NCBI RefSeq assembly: GCF_028745515.1
Contig: NZ_JAQZSG010000001.1
Location: forward strand, 327,288-391,287
DNA from: Paenibacillus thermotolerans
GTDB taxonomy: Bacteria > Bacillota > Bacilli > Paenibacillales > YIM-B00363
Length of the DNA: 64,000 nucleotides
Direction: 5' to 3'
Position numbers and translations under genes: made by a program. Below are positions 36,356-45,093 of the stretch, piece by piece. Positions within the stretch are counted from its first letter, which is position 1. Every line of letters starts with the position of its first letter. Below the pieces are notes generated by a model that made no database searches, had not been told where the DNA came from, and saw only the letters and a program-made list of their open reading frames with translations.

Positions 36356-36394
36356 GCAAAAAAATGGCGGACAATGGATCATTGTCCGCCATTT
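36356..36394 (-). terminator. Terminator of the repeat-protein gene
   Basis: AAATGGCGGACAAT (36362-36375) pairs with ATTGTCCGCCATTT (36381-36394), then seven T on the minus strand. Confidence 0.92.
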
Positions 36395-36412
36395 CACAAC
36401 CGTTCGCTTCGA

Positions 36413-36985
36413 TTACACGTTCCGGAAGCTTGTGCTCATCATGCCCATACCTTGGGAACGGCCCATGGAAGGGTTCGTGCTGTCCGCGCGAAGATAATTG
36501 TCATGGCCCGACTGGTTGCCGACATAATTAGCGGTATGGTAGCTGCTCGGGTTTACTTGATGCTGCTGAAACCCGCCGCCAAATTGGCTTGCCGCAAAGC
36601 TCTGCGCAGGAACAAACGAAGAGCGGAACGACGGTACGGCTTGACCGATGCCCATCCCCATCGAGCTCGGGCTTGTAGCATCAGCGCGCAAATGCTGATC
36701 ATGACCTTGCTTGTTGCCCGCATAGCTCGCCGTGTGGTAGCTTTGCGCCGTTACTGCAGAGAACGAGCCCGGACGCGTGCTGTCGGCACGCAAGTAATTG
36801 TCGTGACCGGGTTGGTTGCCGGCATATCCTGCCGTGTGGTAGCTTTGAGCTTGCGGGTTGATCATGCTTTGCTGTTGGCCGCCGTAGTACGACTGAACGA
36901 TGCCGGTCGGCTGGAACTGACGAGCCGAACCGCGGTACTGAGACTGAACCGGCTGTCCGAAAGAAGACTGAAACTGATTGAACAC
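36413..36985 (-). CDS. Repeat protein with three SYHTAxYxGN...LRADST units
   Basis: A 190-aa protein rich in Gln, Ser, Gly and Tyr. Three ~25-residue repeats of the form SYHTAxYxGNxxGHDxxLRAD(S/A)TxP stand near the middle and C-terminus, the first two separated by a short VTAQ linker, the third after a Phe/Gln-rich stretch. No signal peptide or membrane helix. The start is GTG at 36985, with GGAGG 8 nt upstream, chosen over an open frame 71 codons longer. It follows the aroA-CoA-binding pair. Function unknown; low complexity and Tyr/His/Gln content recall coat or matrix proteins, but that is only a guess. Confidence 0.82.
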   Translation of the reverse strand: MFNQFQSSFGQPVQSQYRGSARQFQPTGIVQSYYGGQQQSMINPQAQSYHTAGYAGNQPGHDNYLRADSTRPGSFSAVTAQSYHTASYAGNKQGHDQHLRADATSPSSMGMGIGQAVPSFRSSFVPAQSFAASQFGGGFQQHQVNPSSYHTANYVGNQSGHDNYLRADSTNPSMGRSQGMGMMSTSFRNV

Positions 36986-37103
36986 TCGTTTTTCCTCCTC
37001 GAAGGATAAGTTGTCTTCAAACGATGCCCCCATGGACAGGACAAAGATGAAGCCAAACTTATTTTGTCTAAGGAGAAAACAATTTATGAACCGATTCGGC
37101 GGG

Positions 37104-37541
37104 CTAGCCTTCCACCTTCTGCCGATTCGGACGAAGCAGCGCATCGTCCACTTTAATGCAGCGGTCCATAATGACGTTAAGCCCGCCGCTAGCCGCAATG
37201 TCCGCCGTTTCTTCGTTATAGATTCCTTGCTGGAGCCACAGCGTCTTCGCTCCGATGCTTACCGCTTCCTTGGCGATTTCGGGCGTATGCTCCGGACGGC
37301 GAAATACGTTGACGATATCTACCGGTTCGGGAATGTCCGAAAGCTTCGGATAGCATTTCTCCCCTAAGATGACGTCTCCCGTCGGGTTCACCGGAATGAT
37401 CCGATACCCTTTGGCCTGCATTGCTTTAGCTACCATGTGGGACGTTTTTTCCGGATTTTCCGACAGCCCGACGACTGCGATGTTTCCGGCATTTTCAAGA
37501 ATTTCCTTGATTTGCTCATTGGACGGATGCCGATACGCCAT
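37104..37541 (-). CDS. CoA-binding protein (YneT/YccU-like)
   Basis: A 145-aa Rossmann-fold protein of the CoA_binding_2 family: NIAVVGLSENPEKTSHMVAKA near the N-terminus (nucleotide loop), YRIIPVNPTGD, DIVNVFRRPEHTPEIA and LWLQQGIYNEE. Homologous to the CoA-binding domain of succinyl-CoA synthetase; a physiological role is not known. GGAGGAC lies 9-10 nt before the ATG. Only 18 nt downstream of aroA, so co-transcribed with it. Confidence 0.9.
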   Translation of the reverse strand: MAYRHPSNEQIKEILENAGNIAVVGLSENPEKTSHMVAKAMQAKGYRIIPVNPTGDVILGEKCYPKLSDIPEPVDIVNVFRRPEHTPEIAKEAVSIGAKTLWLQQGIYNEETADIAASGGLNVIMDRCIKVDDALLRPNRQKVEG

Positions 37542-37559
37542 GCTTCTCAGTCCTCCTTA

Positions 37560-38852
37560 TTACGACTCGAGGGATACGTCCGCGCCCAGCGCGCGCAAAT
37601 GATCGAAAAATTGCGGATACGATTTGGCCACATGATGCGCGTCGCGAATAATTAAACCTTCTTCCGAACGCAAGCCTGCCACCGATAATGCCATGATGAC
37701 ACGGTGGTCGAAGTGAGCGTCGATCACGGCGCCGCCGCGGATGCCCTCCGGCTTGCCGTGTACGATGATTTCGCTGCGTCTCTCCTCCACGTCGGCTCCG
37801 GCTTTGCGAAGCTCCGTAACAAAATCGGTGATTCTGTCGCATTCTTTATATCGTAAGTTTTCCACGTTGTAGAATCTTGATGTGCCTTCGGCAAAAACCG
37901 AGGCGGCCACACATGCGAGCACGGCGTCCGTAAACTCGTCGCCGTCGAATTCGCCAGCCGTAAGCCGGCCGTTGCCTTGTACGCGAACGACCCCGCCTTC
38001 ATGCGTCAGCGGCGTCCCCATCGCCTTCAGCACGTCAACCGCTTTGCGTTCTCCTTGCTTGCTATGCTCAAGAAGCCGGTGCACCGTAACATCGGAGTCG
38101 GTAACGGCGGCCGCCGCGAGAATAGCCGCGGAGCCCGGATAATCCCCTTGTACAATATATTCGCGGCTTTGGTAAGCTTGCTTGCCCGGAATGCGATATT
38201 TCATCAAATCGGCGCTTGCCTCAACGACAATCCCCGCATCCTGAAGCACCTCAAGCGTCTGTCCTACCACGATTTTCGATTTCAAATCGTTAAGCACGGT
38301 AATTTCGCTGTCTTCTTCCAGCATCGGCGTCAAAAACAACAGCGAGCTTAAAAATTGCGACGATACGCTGCCCGACACCTCGATGTTTCCGCCGCGCGTC
38401 GTCCCGCCGTATACCGTGATCGGCAGCTTGCCGTCCCGGTGCTCGATCCGCACGTTCATAGACTGCAGTGCCGTGATTAAATCGTCGTGCGGCCGTTTGC
38501 CTAAAGAATCCGGGTACGCATTGACGAACGTCACTTTCGGCAGCAGCGCGGCGATCGACAGCAGGAAGCGAAGCACCGCTCCGGCATTGCCGACATTCAG
38601 CTCGCCCGGATTGTTCGGGTGCTTCCCGAACCCCGTAACGTGCATCGTGTCCCCGTCTTCCTCCAGTACCGCCCCCAAATCTTGGATGCAGCGCCGCAAA
38701 GCGTCGCTGTCTTCGCTATGGGCGGGGAAGCGAATCGTGCTCATCCCTTCCGCCAATGCGGAAACGAGCATGTAACGGGTTGTATAGTTTTTGGAGGATA
38801 AGGCTTGAATTTCACCCTTCAGTGATTTCGTCGGTTTAATAATGGCATCCAT
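37560..38852 (-). CDS. aroA: 3-phosphoshikimate 1-carboxyvinyltransferase (EPSP synthase), divergent type
   Basis: A 430-aa enzyme of the shikimate pathway, joining PEP and shikimate-3-phosphate. Conserved: Lys21 and Arg26 in SSKNYTTRYML, GKRPHDDL (Arg120), SGSVSSQFLSSLL, DAVLACVAASVFAEG and LRYKECDRI. Unusual: the glyphosate/PEP loop reads GNAGAVLRF (88-96) where common enzymes have GNAGTAMRP, and Asn follows the first-loop Lys in place of Ser. The start at 38852 fits the family; GAGAGGAG lies 11 nt upstream. Co-transcribed with the CoA-binding gene; aroK lies nearby. Confidence 0.93.
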   Translation of the reverse strand: MDAIIKPTKSLKGEIQALSSKNYTTRYMLVSALAEGMSTIRFPAHSEDSDALRRCIQDLGAVLEEDGDTMHVTGFGKHPNNPGELNVGNAGAVLRFLLSIAALLPKVTFVNAYPDSLGKRPHDDLITALQSMNVRIEHRDGKLPITVYGGTTRGGNIEVSGSVSSQFLSSLLFLTPMLEEDSEITVLNDLKSKIVVGQTLEVLQDAGIVVEASADLMKYRIPGKQAYQSREYIVQGDYPGSAAILAAAAVTDSDVTVHRLLEHSKQGERKAVDVLKAMGTPLTHEGGVVRVQGNGRLTAGEFDGDEFTDAVLACVAASVFAEGTSRFYNVENLRYKECDRITDFVTELRKAGADVEERRSEIIVHGKPEGIRGGAVIDAHFDHRVIMALSVAGLRSEEGLIIRDAHHVAKSYPQFFDHLRALGADVSLES

Positions 38853-38883
38853 TGACTCGAATACTCCTCTCATGTGCGTAACG

Positions 38884-39273
38884 TTATGTAGAAACGCCGC
38901 CGGTTCCGATCACCCAGCCTGCCGCTGCGAAAGCCGCGGAAGCGAATAATGTGACGGCGACGTAAACCATCGATTTGATGCGCCGCTCCGGCGCTTCGTA
39001 AAGCTGTGCCGCTTCCACCGCGAACGTCGAGAACGTGGTAAAGCCTCCTAAAACACCGGTTCCGAGCCCAAGCGCAACGATGCCGGCATCGCGCGCAGCC
39101 AACCATCCGAGCGCCAAGGAACCGGCACAATTGATCAACAGCGTCGGAATCGGACTGCGGAGAAGCTTCTTCCCATAGCGGATCGCAAGCCACCGCAGCA
39201 CAGCGCCAAGGGCTCCGCCGCAGGCGACGACAACCGGAGCCAATACGTTTGCGTGTATCCCGCCAAGTATCAT
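38884..39273 (-). CDS. crcB: Fluoride channel CrcB/Fluc, second subunit
   Basis: A 129-aa membrane protein with four helices. Family landmarks: GGALGAVLRWLA, TLLINCAGSLALGW (central Asn) and GVLGGFTTFSTFAVE (the Phe-box and sodium-site loop). Fluc channels export F- as antiparallel dimers; tandem non-identical copies form heterodimers. The start overlaps the stop of the upstream crcB by 4 nt; AAGGAG stands before the ATG. It is convergent neither with aroA nor with rhodanese; it may be transcribed together with the first copy only. Confidence 0.92.
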   Translation of the reverse strand: MILGGIHANVLAPVVVACGGALGAVLRWLAIRYGKKLLRSPIPTLLINCAGSLALGWLAARDAGIVALGLGTGVLGGFTTFSTFAVEAAQLYEAPERRIKSMVYVAVTLFASAAFAAAGWVIGTGGVST

Positions 39274-39650
39274 ACCCGCTGCTCCTTCGATCTTTGTTTG
39301 TAGAAGCGCAGGCCGGAATACGCCGCTGCGGGGCCGAGAAGAGCGCTCGCCAGCACGTAAACGGCCGCCGATCCCCACTGCTCGGAGCGAATCAGCGTCC
39401 AAGTCTCCACGCCGAACGCCGACATCGTGGTAAAGGCGCCGATCAACCCGGTCCCGATCCCCTGCGCGGCCCAAGCGGGCCACCGCTTCGCAACGCTTCT
39501 GCCTGTAACCCAGCCGAGCGCAAAGGAGCCTGCAATGTTGCACAGCAGCGTGCCTGACGGGAAACCCGAGCCTGTGCCGATCAGAAGTCCGATCCCCCAT
39601 CTTGCGGCGGACCCTAGAGCTCCGAATACGGCTACGGCTAACCAAACCAT
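39270..39650 (-). CDS. crcB: Fluoride channel CrcB/Fluc, first subunit
   Basis: A 126-aa membrane protein with four helices: GALGSAARWGIG, TLLCNIAGSFALGW and LIGAFTTMSAFGVET. Paired with the next crcB by an ATGA overlap, which suits an obligate heterodimer of opposite topology, as in Bacillus. CAGGAGG lies 6-7 nt before the start. No fluoride riboswitch could be recognised in the 90 nt upstream, shared with the divergent rhodanese gene. Confidence 0.92.
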   Translation of the reverse strand: MVWLAVAVFGALGSAARWGIGLLIGTGSGFPSGTLLCNIAGSFALGWVTGRSVAKRWPAWAAQGIGTGLIGAFTTMSAFGVETWTLIRSEQWGSAAVYVLASALLGPAAAYSGLRFYKQRSKEQRV

Positions 39651-39746
39651 ACAGCCCCTCCTGTGTTTGACAACGGCCGAATCGACGGCGTAAGATGATT
39701 GTTAGTCTAAAAGCCAAATAAAGCCGTAAACGAAAGGACGATGCCA

Positions 39747-40049
39747 ATGAGCGATTTGCGCGCCATTTCACCATCCGAATTGAAAGCAAGATTGGACCGC
39801 GGCGACACGCCGTGCATCATTGACGTTCGGGAAGACGAAGAGGTCGCTGCCGGCATGATTCCCGGAGCGAAGCATATCGCCCTCGGCGAGCTGCCGGGAC
39901 GCTGCCAAGAAATCCCGAAGGATTGCGAGGTCATCCTCGTTTGCCGCAGCGGAAACCGGAGCGGCAAAGCGTACGCCTATCTCGAATCGCTCGGATACCG
40001 CAATACGGTCAATATGACCGGCGGGATGACGGCCTGGTCTCAATTATAA
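39747..40049 (+). CDS. Single-domain rhodanese-like protein
   Basis: A 100-aa rhodanese domain with the active-site Cys in LVCRSGNRSGKA and the N-terminal CIIDVREDEEVAAGMIPGA, ending in MTGGMTAW. It carries sulfane sulfur from donor to acceptor; partners unknown. The start at 39747 is preferred over ATG 39741 because AAAGGA would be only 2 nt from the latter and is 8 nt from the former. Its last 6 nt overlap the end of convergent aroK. Confidence 0.93.
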   Translation: MSDLRAISPSELKARLDRGDTPCIIDVREDEEVAAGMIPGAKHIALGELPGRCQEIPKDCEVILVCRSGNRSGKAYAYLESLGYRNTVNMTGGMTAWSQL

Positions 40050-40577
40050 GCGCGGCAATTTGAAATGCGCGATAATTTTGTCTACGGTTTGCCGAATATT
40101 CGCCTCCGACGTGTCGATCGCCAGATCGGCAAAGTCGTAGGCGTTTTTTCTATCTTCCAGCAGCCTTCTTACGTTGGCTTCTCTGTCGCCCGCAAGCAGC
40201 GGCCGTTCGGTGTCCTTGCGTAACCGCGCGATAATCGTCTCCGCCGGCGCCTTAAGCGCGACGATATATGCGCCGGCGTTCAGCAGTCTTCTGTTCTCCT
40301 CGCGGAGCACGGCTCCGCCGCCTGTCGATATAATTTGCCGCTTGCCCATCATGATTTCGCGAATGGCCGACGTTTCCGCTTCCCGGAAATACGGCTCGCC
40401 GTCTTGGGCGAATATGTCGGCAATCGAACGGTTCTCTTTCCCCTTTATCGTTTCGTCGGTATCGACGAACGTCCATCGCAGCCGCTCCGCGAGGGCCTGT
40501 CCGACGGTCGTCTTCCCGGTCCCCATAAATCCGATTAAGGCGATGTTCGTCTTGTCCTGAAGCGTTATGTTTCGCAA
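40044..40577 (-). CDS. aroK: Shikimate kinase
   Basis: A 177-aa P-loop kinase that phosphorylates shikimate, supplying the substrate of AroA. Walker A GFMGTGKTT, the shikimate-binding Asp in FVDTDE, STGGGAV and the lid Arg in ERPLL are all present. The start is TTG with GGGGAG 5 nt upstream, and no ATG fits. It is not in one operon with aroA (a crcB pair and rhodanese lie between). The stop overlaps the rhodanese gene. Confidence 0.95.
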   Translation of the reverse strand: MRNITLQDKTNIALIGFMGTGKTTVGQALAERLRWTFVDTDETIKGKENRSIADIFAQDGEPYFREAETSAIREIMMGKRQIISTGGGAVLREENRRLLNAGAYIVALKAPAETIIARLRKDTERPLLAGDREANVRRLLEDRKNAYDFADLAIDTSEANIRQTVDKIIAHFKLPRL

Positions 40578-40637
40578 CGTTGCTCCCCTGCCAGCCTTTT
40601 CTCCCCATCATAACATAGACGCAAGAGCGCGAACAAT

Positions 40638-40662
40638 GAAAAAAGGCTCCCGCGCGGGAGCC
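40638..40662 (-). terminator. gnd terminator
   Basis: GGCTCCCGC (40645-40653) is followed directly by its complement GCGGGAGCC, then six T on the minus strand. Confidence 0.92.
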
Positions 40663-40674
40663 GTTAAAGCCGAA

Positions 40675-42084
40675 TTAATCGATCCAATTGAAATGGAAGG
40701 TGCCTTCTTTATCGATCCGCTCAAACGTATGCGCTCCGAAGTAGTCGCGCTGCGCTTGAAGCAGGTTCGCCGGAAGACGTTCCGCACGATAAGAGTCGTA
40801 GTAAGCCAGCGCCGACGAGAAGGCAGGCACCGGAATGCCGCGCTGCACGGCGACGGAAACGACGCTGCGCCAAGCGTCCTGATAATTTTCGACCGCGTTC
40901 TTGAAATAATCGTCAAGCAGCAGGTTCGATAGCTCCGGGTTACGCTTGTACGCATCGGTAATGTTTTGCAGAAACCGGGCGCGAATGATGCAGCCGCCGC
41001 GGAAAATTTTCGCGATTTCGCCGTACTGCAAATTCCACCCGAAATGCTCGGAAGCGGCGCGCATTTGCGCGAAGCCTTGCGCATAAGAACATATCTTGCT
41101 TGCGTACAACGCTCTGCGGACTTGCTCGACAAACTCGGCCGCGCCGATATCGAGCGGCTTCTCCGCCGGGCCGCCGAGCACTTTGCTCGCCTTCACCCGC
41201 TCTTCCTTCATGGAAGAAATAAAGCGCGAGAATACCGATTCCGTAATGATGGACAGCGGCACCCCCAGATCCAAGGCGCTTGCGCTCGTCCATTTGCCCG
41301 TACCCTTCTGTCCGGCCGTATCCTTGATCAAATCGACCATCGGCTTGCCCGTATCCGGATCGAGCTTGGTGAAAATATCCGCGGTAATTTCAATCAAATA
41401 GCTGTCGAGCTCGCCTTTGTTCCAATCCGCGAAAATTTCATGGAGCTGATACGCATTCAGCCCGAGCACGTCCCGAAGCAGCTGGTACGCTTCGCAGATG
41501 AGCTGCATATCGCCGTACTCGATGCCGTTGTGCACCATCTTTACATAATGGCCCGCACCGCCCGGGCCGATGTATGTACAGCACGGCTCGTCCCCTACAT
41601 GGGCGGAAATCGCTTCGAAGATCGGACCGACCAAATCGTACGCTTCCTTCGGTCCGCCCGGCATAATGGCCGGCCCCTTCAATGCGCCTTCCTCGCCGCC
41701 CGATACGCCGGTGCCGATAAAGCGGAGCCCCTTCTCCGACAGCTCCTTCTCCCTTCGCTGCGTGTCCGGAAAATATGCGTTGCCGCCGTCGATAATGACG
41801 TCGCCCTTGTCCAAATGCGGGACAAGCTGCTCAATCGTCTTATCCGTAGGTTCGCCCGCTTTGACCATAATCATGATTTTGCGGGGGGTTTCCAATGATT
41901 GCACAAATTCCTCAACGCTGTATGTCGCTTTCAAATTTTTTCCCTTGGCTTCTTCCTCCAGCTCTCTCGTCTTTTCCGGCGAACGGTTGTACACCGCGAC
42001 GGAAAAACCCTTGCTCTCCATGTTAAGGGCCAGGTTTTTGCCCATTACCGCAAGGCCTACGACCCCGATCTGCTGTTTCGTCAT
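40675..42084 (-). CDS. gnd: 6-phosphogluconate dehydrogenase, decarboxylating
   Basis: A 469-aa enzyme of the oxidative pentose phosphate pathway that makes ribulose-5-phosphate and NADPH. N-terminal Rossmann domain [15 protein letters not shown] and NADP-type loop [12 protein letters not shown], then [21 protein letters not shown], the catalytic Lys/Asn region [16 protein letters not shown] and the long helical domain. The start at 42084 is set by AAAGGA 8 nt upstream. Single gene with its own promoter and terminator. The length matches the GndA form of Bacillus. Confidence 0.97.
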   Translation of the reverse strand: MTKQQIGVVGLAVMGKNLALNMESKGFSVAVYNRSPEKTRELEEEAKGKNLKATYSVEEFVQSLETPRKIMIMVKAGEPTDKTIEQLVPHLDKGDVIIDGGNAYFPDTQRREKELSEKGLRFIGTGVSGGEEGALKGPAIMPGGPKEAYDLVGPIFEAISAHVGDEPCCTYIGPGGAGHYVKMVHNGIEYGDMQLICEAYQLLRDVLGLNAYQLHEIFADWNKGELDSYLIEITADIFTKLDPDTGKPMVDLIKDTAGQKGTGKWTSASALDLGVPLSIITESVFSRFISSMKEERVKASKVLGGPAEKPLDIGAAEFVEQVRRALYASKICSYAQGFAQMRAASEHFGWNLQYGEIAKIFRGGCIIRARFLQNITDAYKRNPELSNLLLDDYFKNAVENYQDAWRSVVSVAVQRGIPVPAFSSALAYYDSYRAERLPANLLQAQRDYFGAHTFERIDKEGTFHFNWID

Positions 42085-42136
42085 TAGGATCATCCTTTGT
42101 ACCAATAATATGTATCGCACAAAACGCTCTTCCCCT

Positions 42137-42165
42137 ATATTACACGAATGAAGCGCAACTTCCAA
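42137..42165 (-). promoter_or_regulatory. gnd promoter
   Basis: TTGGAA (42160-42165), 17-nt spacer, TAATAT (42137-42142) on the minus strand. Confidence 0.65.
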
Positions 42166-42180
42166 CATACGGTACCGTGC

Positions 42181-42222
42181 AAAAAGAAAACGCCGTTCCG
42201 CTCATCGTGAGAGAAACAGCGT
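42181..42222 (-). terminator. Terminator of the 42266-42862 gene
   Basis: ACGCCGTTCC (42190-42199) pairs, with two G-U pairs, with GAAACAGCGT (42213-42222); TTTTCTTTTT follows on the minus strand. Confidence 0.8.
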
Positions 42223-42265
42223 CTGCTATGCATAATGAAAACATGCTATAGGGATCATGCGGCAC

Positions 42266-42862
42266 TCAAGCCTCCAGCAAAAGCATTTCTTTACGCAATG
42301 CTTCCAGTCTTGCCTTCGTTTCGGAAATCAGCGGCTCGTCGCCTTCCGCCAATGCATCCGAAAGCGTCGCCAGCTCATAATCGATTTCAAGACGCAGTAC
42401 CGGAATACGCTCCTCCGCCCGTTTCGACCGGTATGCCTTTGCAATATCCTCCAATGTGACGGCTCGCTCGCGTTGGAACACCACTTTATGCTCCACCCCC
42501 GATATTTCCACCATTCGAATGATTTCGCCGAACATAATATTTTCGATGACGATTTGGCGTTCGCGGAACCTTTTCACTACCGCGTGCCCGCGTGTGGCCC
42601 CGATCATACGCTCCATGATTTCCACCAGCTTCTCATCCCGGAACGAATAGTTGCCTACCATCTTAAAGCGGTCTCCGATGCGTTGAAACTTCAGCTTCAC
42701 CAGCCTGCGCGCCGAGCGGATCGAAACGATGAAATACGATTCGTTCTCGCTCCAATACAATGAATAGCCTTCCTGGATCAATGATTTGATAAAGTTGTGG
42801 ATTGTCCGGCGATCAAATCGTAAATCTAAGTTGCAGTATTCGACTTCATAGCTTTTGTTCAC
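42266..42862 (-). CDS. Conserved hypothetical protein, 198 aa
   Basis: Not recognised. A soluble, highly charged protein: an N-terminal half with alternating strands (LDLRFDRRTIHNFIKSLI, YFIVSIRSARRLVKLKFQ), and a C-terminal half predicted helical and possibly coiled (about 150-198, ending KARLEALRKEMLLLE). The start is GTG at 42862 with GGGAGG 7 nt upstream. A terminator follows. Single gene between the ABC exporter and gnd; context gives no clue to its role. Confidence 0.75.
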   Translation of the reverse strand: MNKSYEVEYCNLDLRFDRRTIHNFIKSLIQEGYSLYWSENESYFIVSIRSARRLVKLKFQRIGDRFKMVGNYSFRDEKLVEIMERMIGATRGHAVVKRFRERQIVIENIMFGEIIRMVEISGVEHKVVFQRERAVTLEDIAKAYRSKRAEERIPVLRLEIDYELATLSDALAEGDEPLISETKARLEALRKEMLLLEA

Positions 42863-42976
42863 GGCAATCCCTCCCAAGCTGCGGCGTGATAAAGAGACGA
42901 AATATTCTAAAAATTCATCTTTACCTTATAGTATACTGATGTATATGATTGCGCAACTTGGTTTAAGGACCTATTT

Positions 42977-44029
42977 TTATCCGCTTACCGTCTCTTGTTC
43001 CGGTTTGAGCACAGCCGAGCCGAGGCCGATCGTCACCGCCGCGAACAGCATGAGAATGAGCAGCGGCCAAGCGATGTCGGAAAGCGTCCCCCCGCCGGCA
43101 AGGGCAATGAATCCGTCCATCGCCCATTTCTGAGGGACGATATTGGAAAGCCGCTGCATGACCTCCGGCATAAACTCCGCCGGCCAAAAGCAGCCTCCCA
43201 GCATGCAGCTCGGGGTGATGACCAGCGAATTGATGATGCCGATTTGATGCCGATGTCTCGCAACGCCTGCGATGGCGGTCGACATGCCGACGGCCGCAAA
43301 CAAGAAGCAGACTAAGATCAGCAGCTGAAGCCCAAGCGAATGTGTGAACGCCACGCCGAAAATGACGATGTTCATTAGGGTGACGATCCCGATTTGGCCG
43401 AGACCGATGGCAAGCATCCCTAGAAATAACCCGAGCGATATTTCGATCGGCCGTACGGGAGCCGTATACATTCTGGAAAGCGTACGACCGCTGCGGTCTT
43501 CTAAAATCGTCGCTACCGAGCCGCTGGTCAGCAAAAGGATGAACATGAGAAGCAAGCCCAGCGCGTTGGGAACGATCCCGTTTCCCTTCGGTCTTTCTTT
43601 CACGGTAACGGCCGGCTGAACGGTTCCCGCATTCTCGGGTTCGGCCAGTCGGCGGCTGATTCCGTCGACCGTGATTTGAACCGCCGCCGTGTCGGCGCCC
43701 GCTCTCCACTCCCTGTATTGCAGGCTTCCGTCCTCGCGCACGATAACGCCCGAGTTCGTCAAGCCGTCCACAAAAACAGTCGTAAGCGCATCTTCATCCG
43801 CCGCCGGGACGACGTCGAACTGCCGCTCCAGCACGGAAAGCACGGCTTTGCCGGCAGCGCCCCCCTCCAAGTCGACAAAGCCGACGGTCGGCGCCGCTTT
43901 ATCGAAGGAGCCCAGCGCTTGAATCGCAAAAGAAACCACGATGGACGGAACGAGCAGAAAGAAAAATATATTTTTGCGTTTCGAGGTGATTCTTCGAATC
44001 ATCGTTACCGCAATCCATATCGAGTTCAT
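42977..44029 (-). CDS. ABC-2 type exporter permease, second subunit
   Basis: A 350-aa membrane protein with one N-terminal helix, a ~150-residue extracytoplasmic domain (about 50-190) and five C-terminal helices. The ABC-2 signature region is around TILEDRSGRTLSRMYTAPVRPIEI and GGCFWPAEFMPEVMQRLSNIVPQKW. Coupled to the preceding permease by an ATGA overlap; GGAGG lies 11 nt upstream. Together with the next two genes it forms a DrrA/YvfRS-like exporter for a drug, lipid or peptide. Confidence 0.9.
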   Translation of the reverse strand: MNSIWIAVTMIRRITSKRKNIFFFLLVPSIVVSFAIQALGSFDKAAPTVGFVDLEGGAAGKAVLSVLERQFDVVPAADEDALTTVFVDGLTNSGVIVREDGSLQYREWRAGADTAAVQITVDGISRRLAEPENAGTVQPAVTVKERPKGNGIVPNALGLLLMFILLLTSGSVATILEDRSGRTLSRMYTAPVRPIEISLGLFLGMLAIGLGQIGIVTLMNIVIFGVAFTHSLGLQLLILVCFLFAAVGMSTAIAGVARHRHQIGIINSLVITPSCMLGGCFWPAEFMPEVMQRLSNIVPQKWAMDGFIALAGGGTLSDIAWPLLILMLFAAVTIGLGSAVLKPEQETVSG

Positions 44030-45078
44030 AAATATTTCGTCCTCCTCGAGAATAAGATGGACAAGGCAAAGAGCGCGGCCGCATAAGCGCCCAACCAAGC
44101 GATATGTTGAATGACGGCGTCATACGGACTGTCGATCATTAAACGCAGGAAGCTGCGTGTCGACCAATACGACAAAGTAAACCGGCCGACCGCCGCCATT
44201 TCCTCGCCGATTCCTTGCGTGAACCCTCCCGATAAAAGCGTCATCGTAATGACCAGCGTTTGGAACACGGCGGTAACGACCTTCGCGCTGCGGAAAAATT
44301 CGGCGGCAAGCAGCCCTAAGCTCATCGAAGCGATAACGGTCAAAACGGAGGCAACCGCCAGCAGTCCGAGCCGATCGCCCCAGTATACGCCGTAAACCCA
44401 GTGCGTGAATGCGATGATAAAGGCTGTTTGAATGCAGGCAATCGTCCCGTGCGCGAGCATTTTGCCGGCAATGATCGAGCCGAATGGCACCGGCGCAGCC
44501 GCCAGACGCTCCAGCGTATTCCTCTCTCTCTCCCCGGCCAAGCCGCTTGCGGCGACCATTCCGGAATATAACAGAAACATGACGAGCATCGCGGAAGCGT
44601 AATATTGCATCGCAGTGAACGTTTTTACCGTTTCGGTCCGGATCGGTACACCAGTCTGCTCCGATTGCCTAAGCCCCGTCTCCTCCGCCGCGCTTCGCAG
44701 CATGCTCTCGATTACGATATTTTTCATCCGGTCGTTACCGGGGAAAAGCTCCCACACCGGCGTATCGCCGTCCTTAACGACCAATCCGAAATCGAAATTG
44801 CCGCCGGCCGTCTCCGCCTCCACCTGTTCTTCTCGCTCAAACCATTCGATCTCGGCAGTGGGGAGGGTTTTCTCCAGCATCGTTTGAACGCCGCTCCCGG
44901 CGGAGACGTAGGCGGCCACGCGCGGCGCAAACGTTTCCGCGCCCGGATTGAACATTTGGGATAACGCCGAGCCCAGTATGAATATGATAAGCAGCGGAGA
45001 AGCGAAATAGAGCACGAACGTAGTGCGGCTGCGCGCCATTCGCACCATTTCCCCGCGAAAAATCGTCCAAAGATTCAT
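44026..45078 (-). CDS. ABC-2 type exporter permease, first subunit
   Basis: A 350-aa membrane protein with the same topology as the following permease: helix at about 20-42, an external domain to about 165, then five helices. GERERNTLERLAAAPVPFGSIIAGKML is the cytoplasmic loop typical of ABC-2 permeases, and LLSGGFTQGIGEEMAAVGRFTLSYW lies near the end. The two permeases probably form a heterodimer. Starts 16 nt after the ATPase gene. Confidence 0.9.
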   Translation of the reverse strand: MNLWTIFRGEMVRMARSRTTFVLYFASPLLIIFILGSALSQMFNPGAETFAPRVAAYVSAGSGVQTMLEKTLPTAEIEWFEREEQVEAETAGGNFDFGLVVKDGDTPVWELFPGNDRMKNIVIESMLRSAAEETGLRQSEQTGVPIRTETVKTFTAMQYYASAMLVMFLLYSGMVAASGLAGERERNTLERLAAAPVPFGSIIAGKMLAHGTIACIQTAFIIAFTHWVYGVYWGDRLGLLAVASVLTVIASMSLGLLAAEFFRSAKVVTAVFQTLVITMTLLSGGFTQGIGEEMAAVGRFTLSYWSTRSFLRLMIDSPYDAVIQHIAWLGAYAAALFALSILFSRRTKYL

Positions 45079-45093
45079 AACGCGACCCCCTTA

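Noticed and set aside
36293..36412. cre site or GlcT antitermination element for ptsG
   Set aside because: No match to the cre consensus or to a RAT sequence was visible; the only hairpin is the terminator of the upstream gene.
39651..39746. Fluoride riboswitch upstream of crcB
   Set aside because: The 96-nt interval has no GGCGAUG-type core or the pseudoknot elements of the crcB motif on either strand.
38884..39789. A 301-codon frame that includes the second CrcB
   Set aside because: Only the last 129 codons are CrcB; the upstream part is the wrong frame of the first crcB gene.
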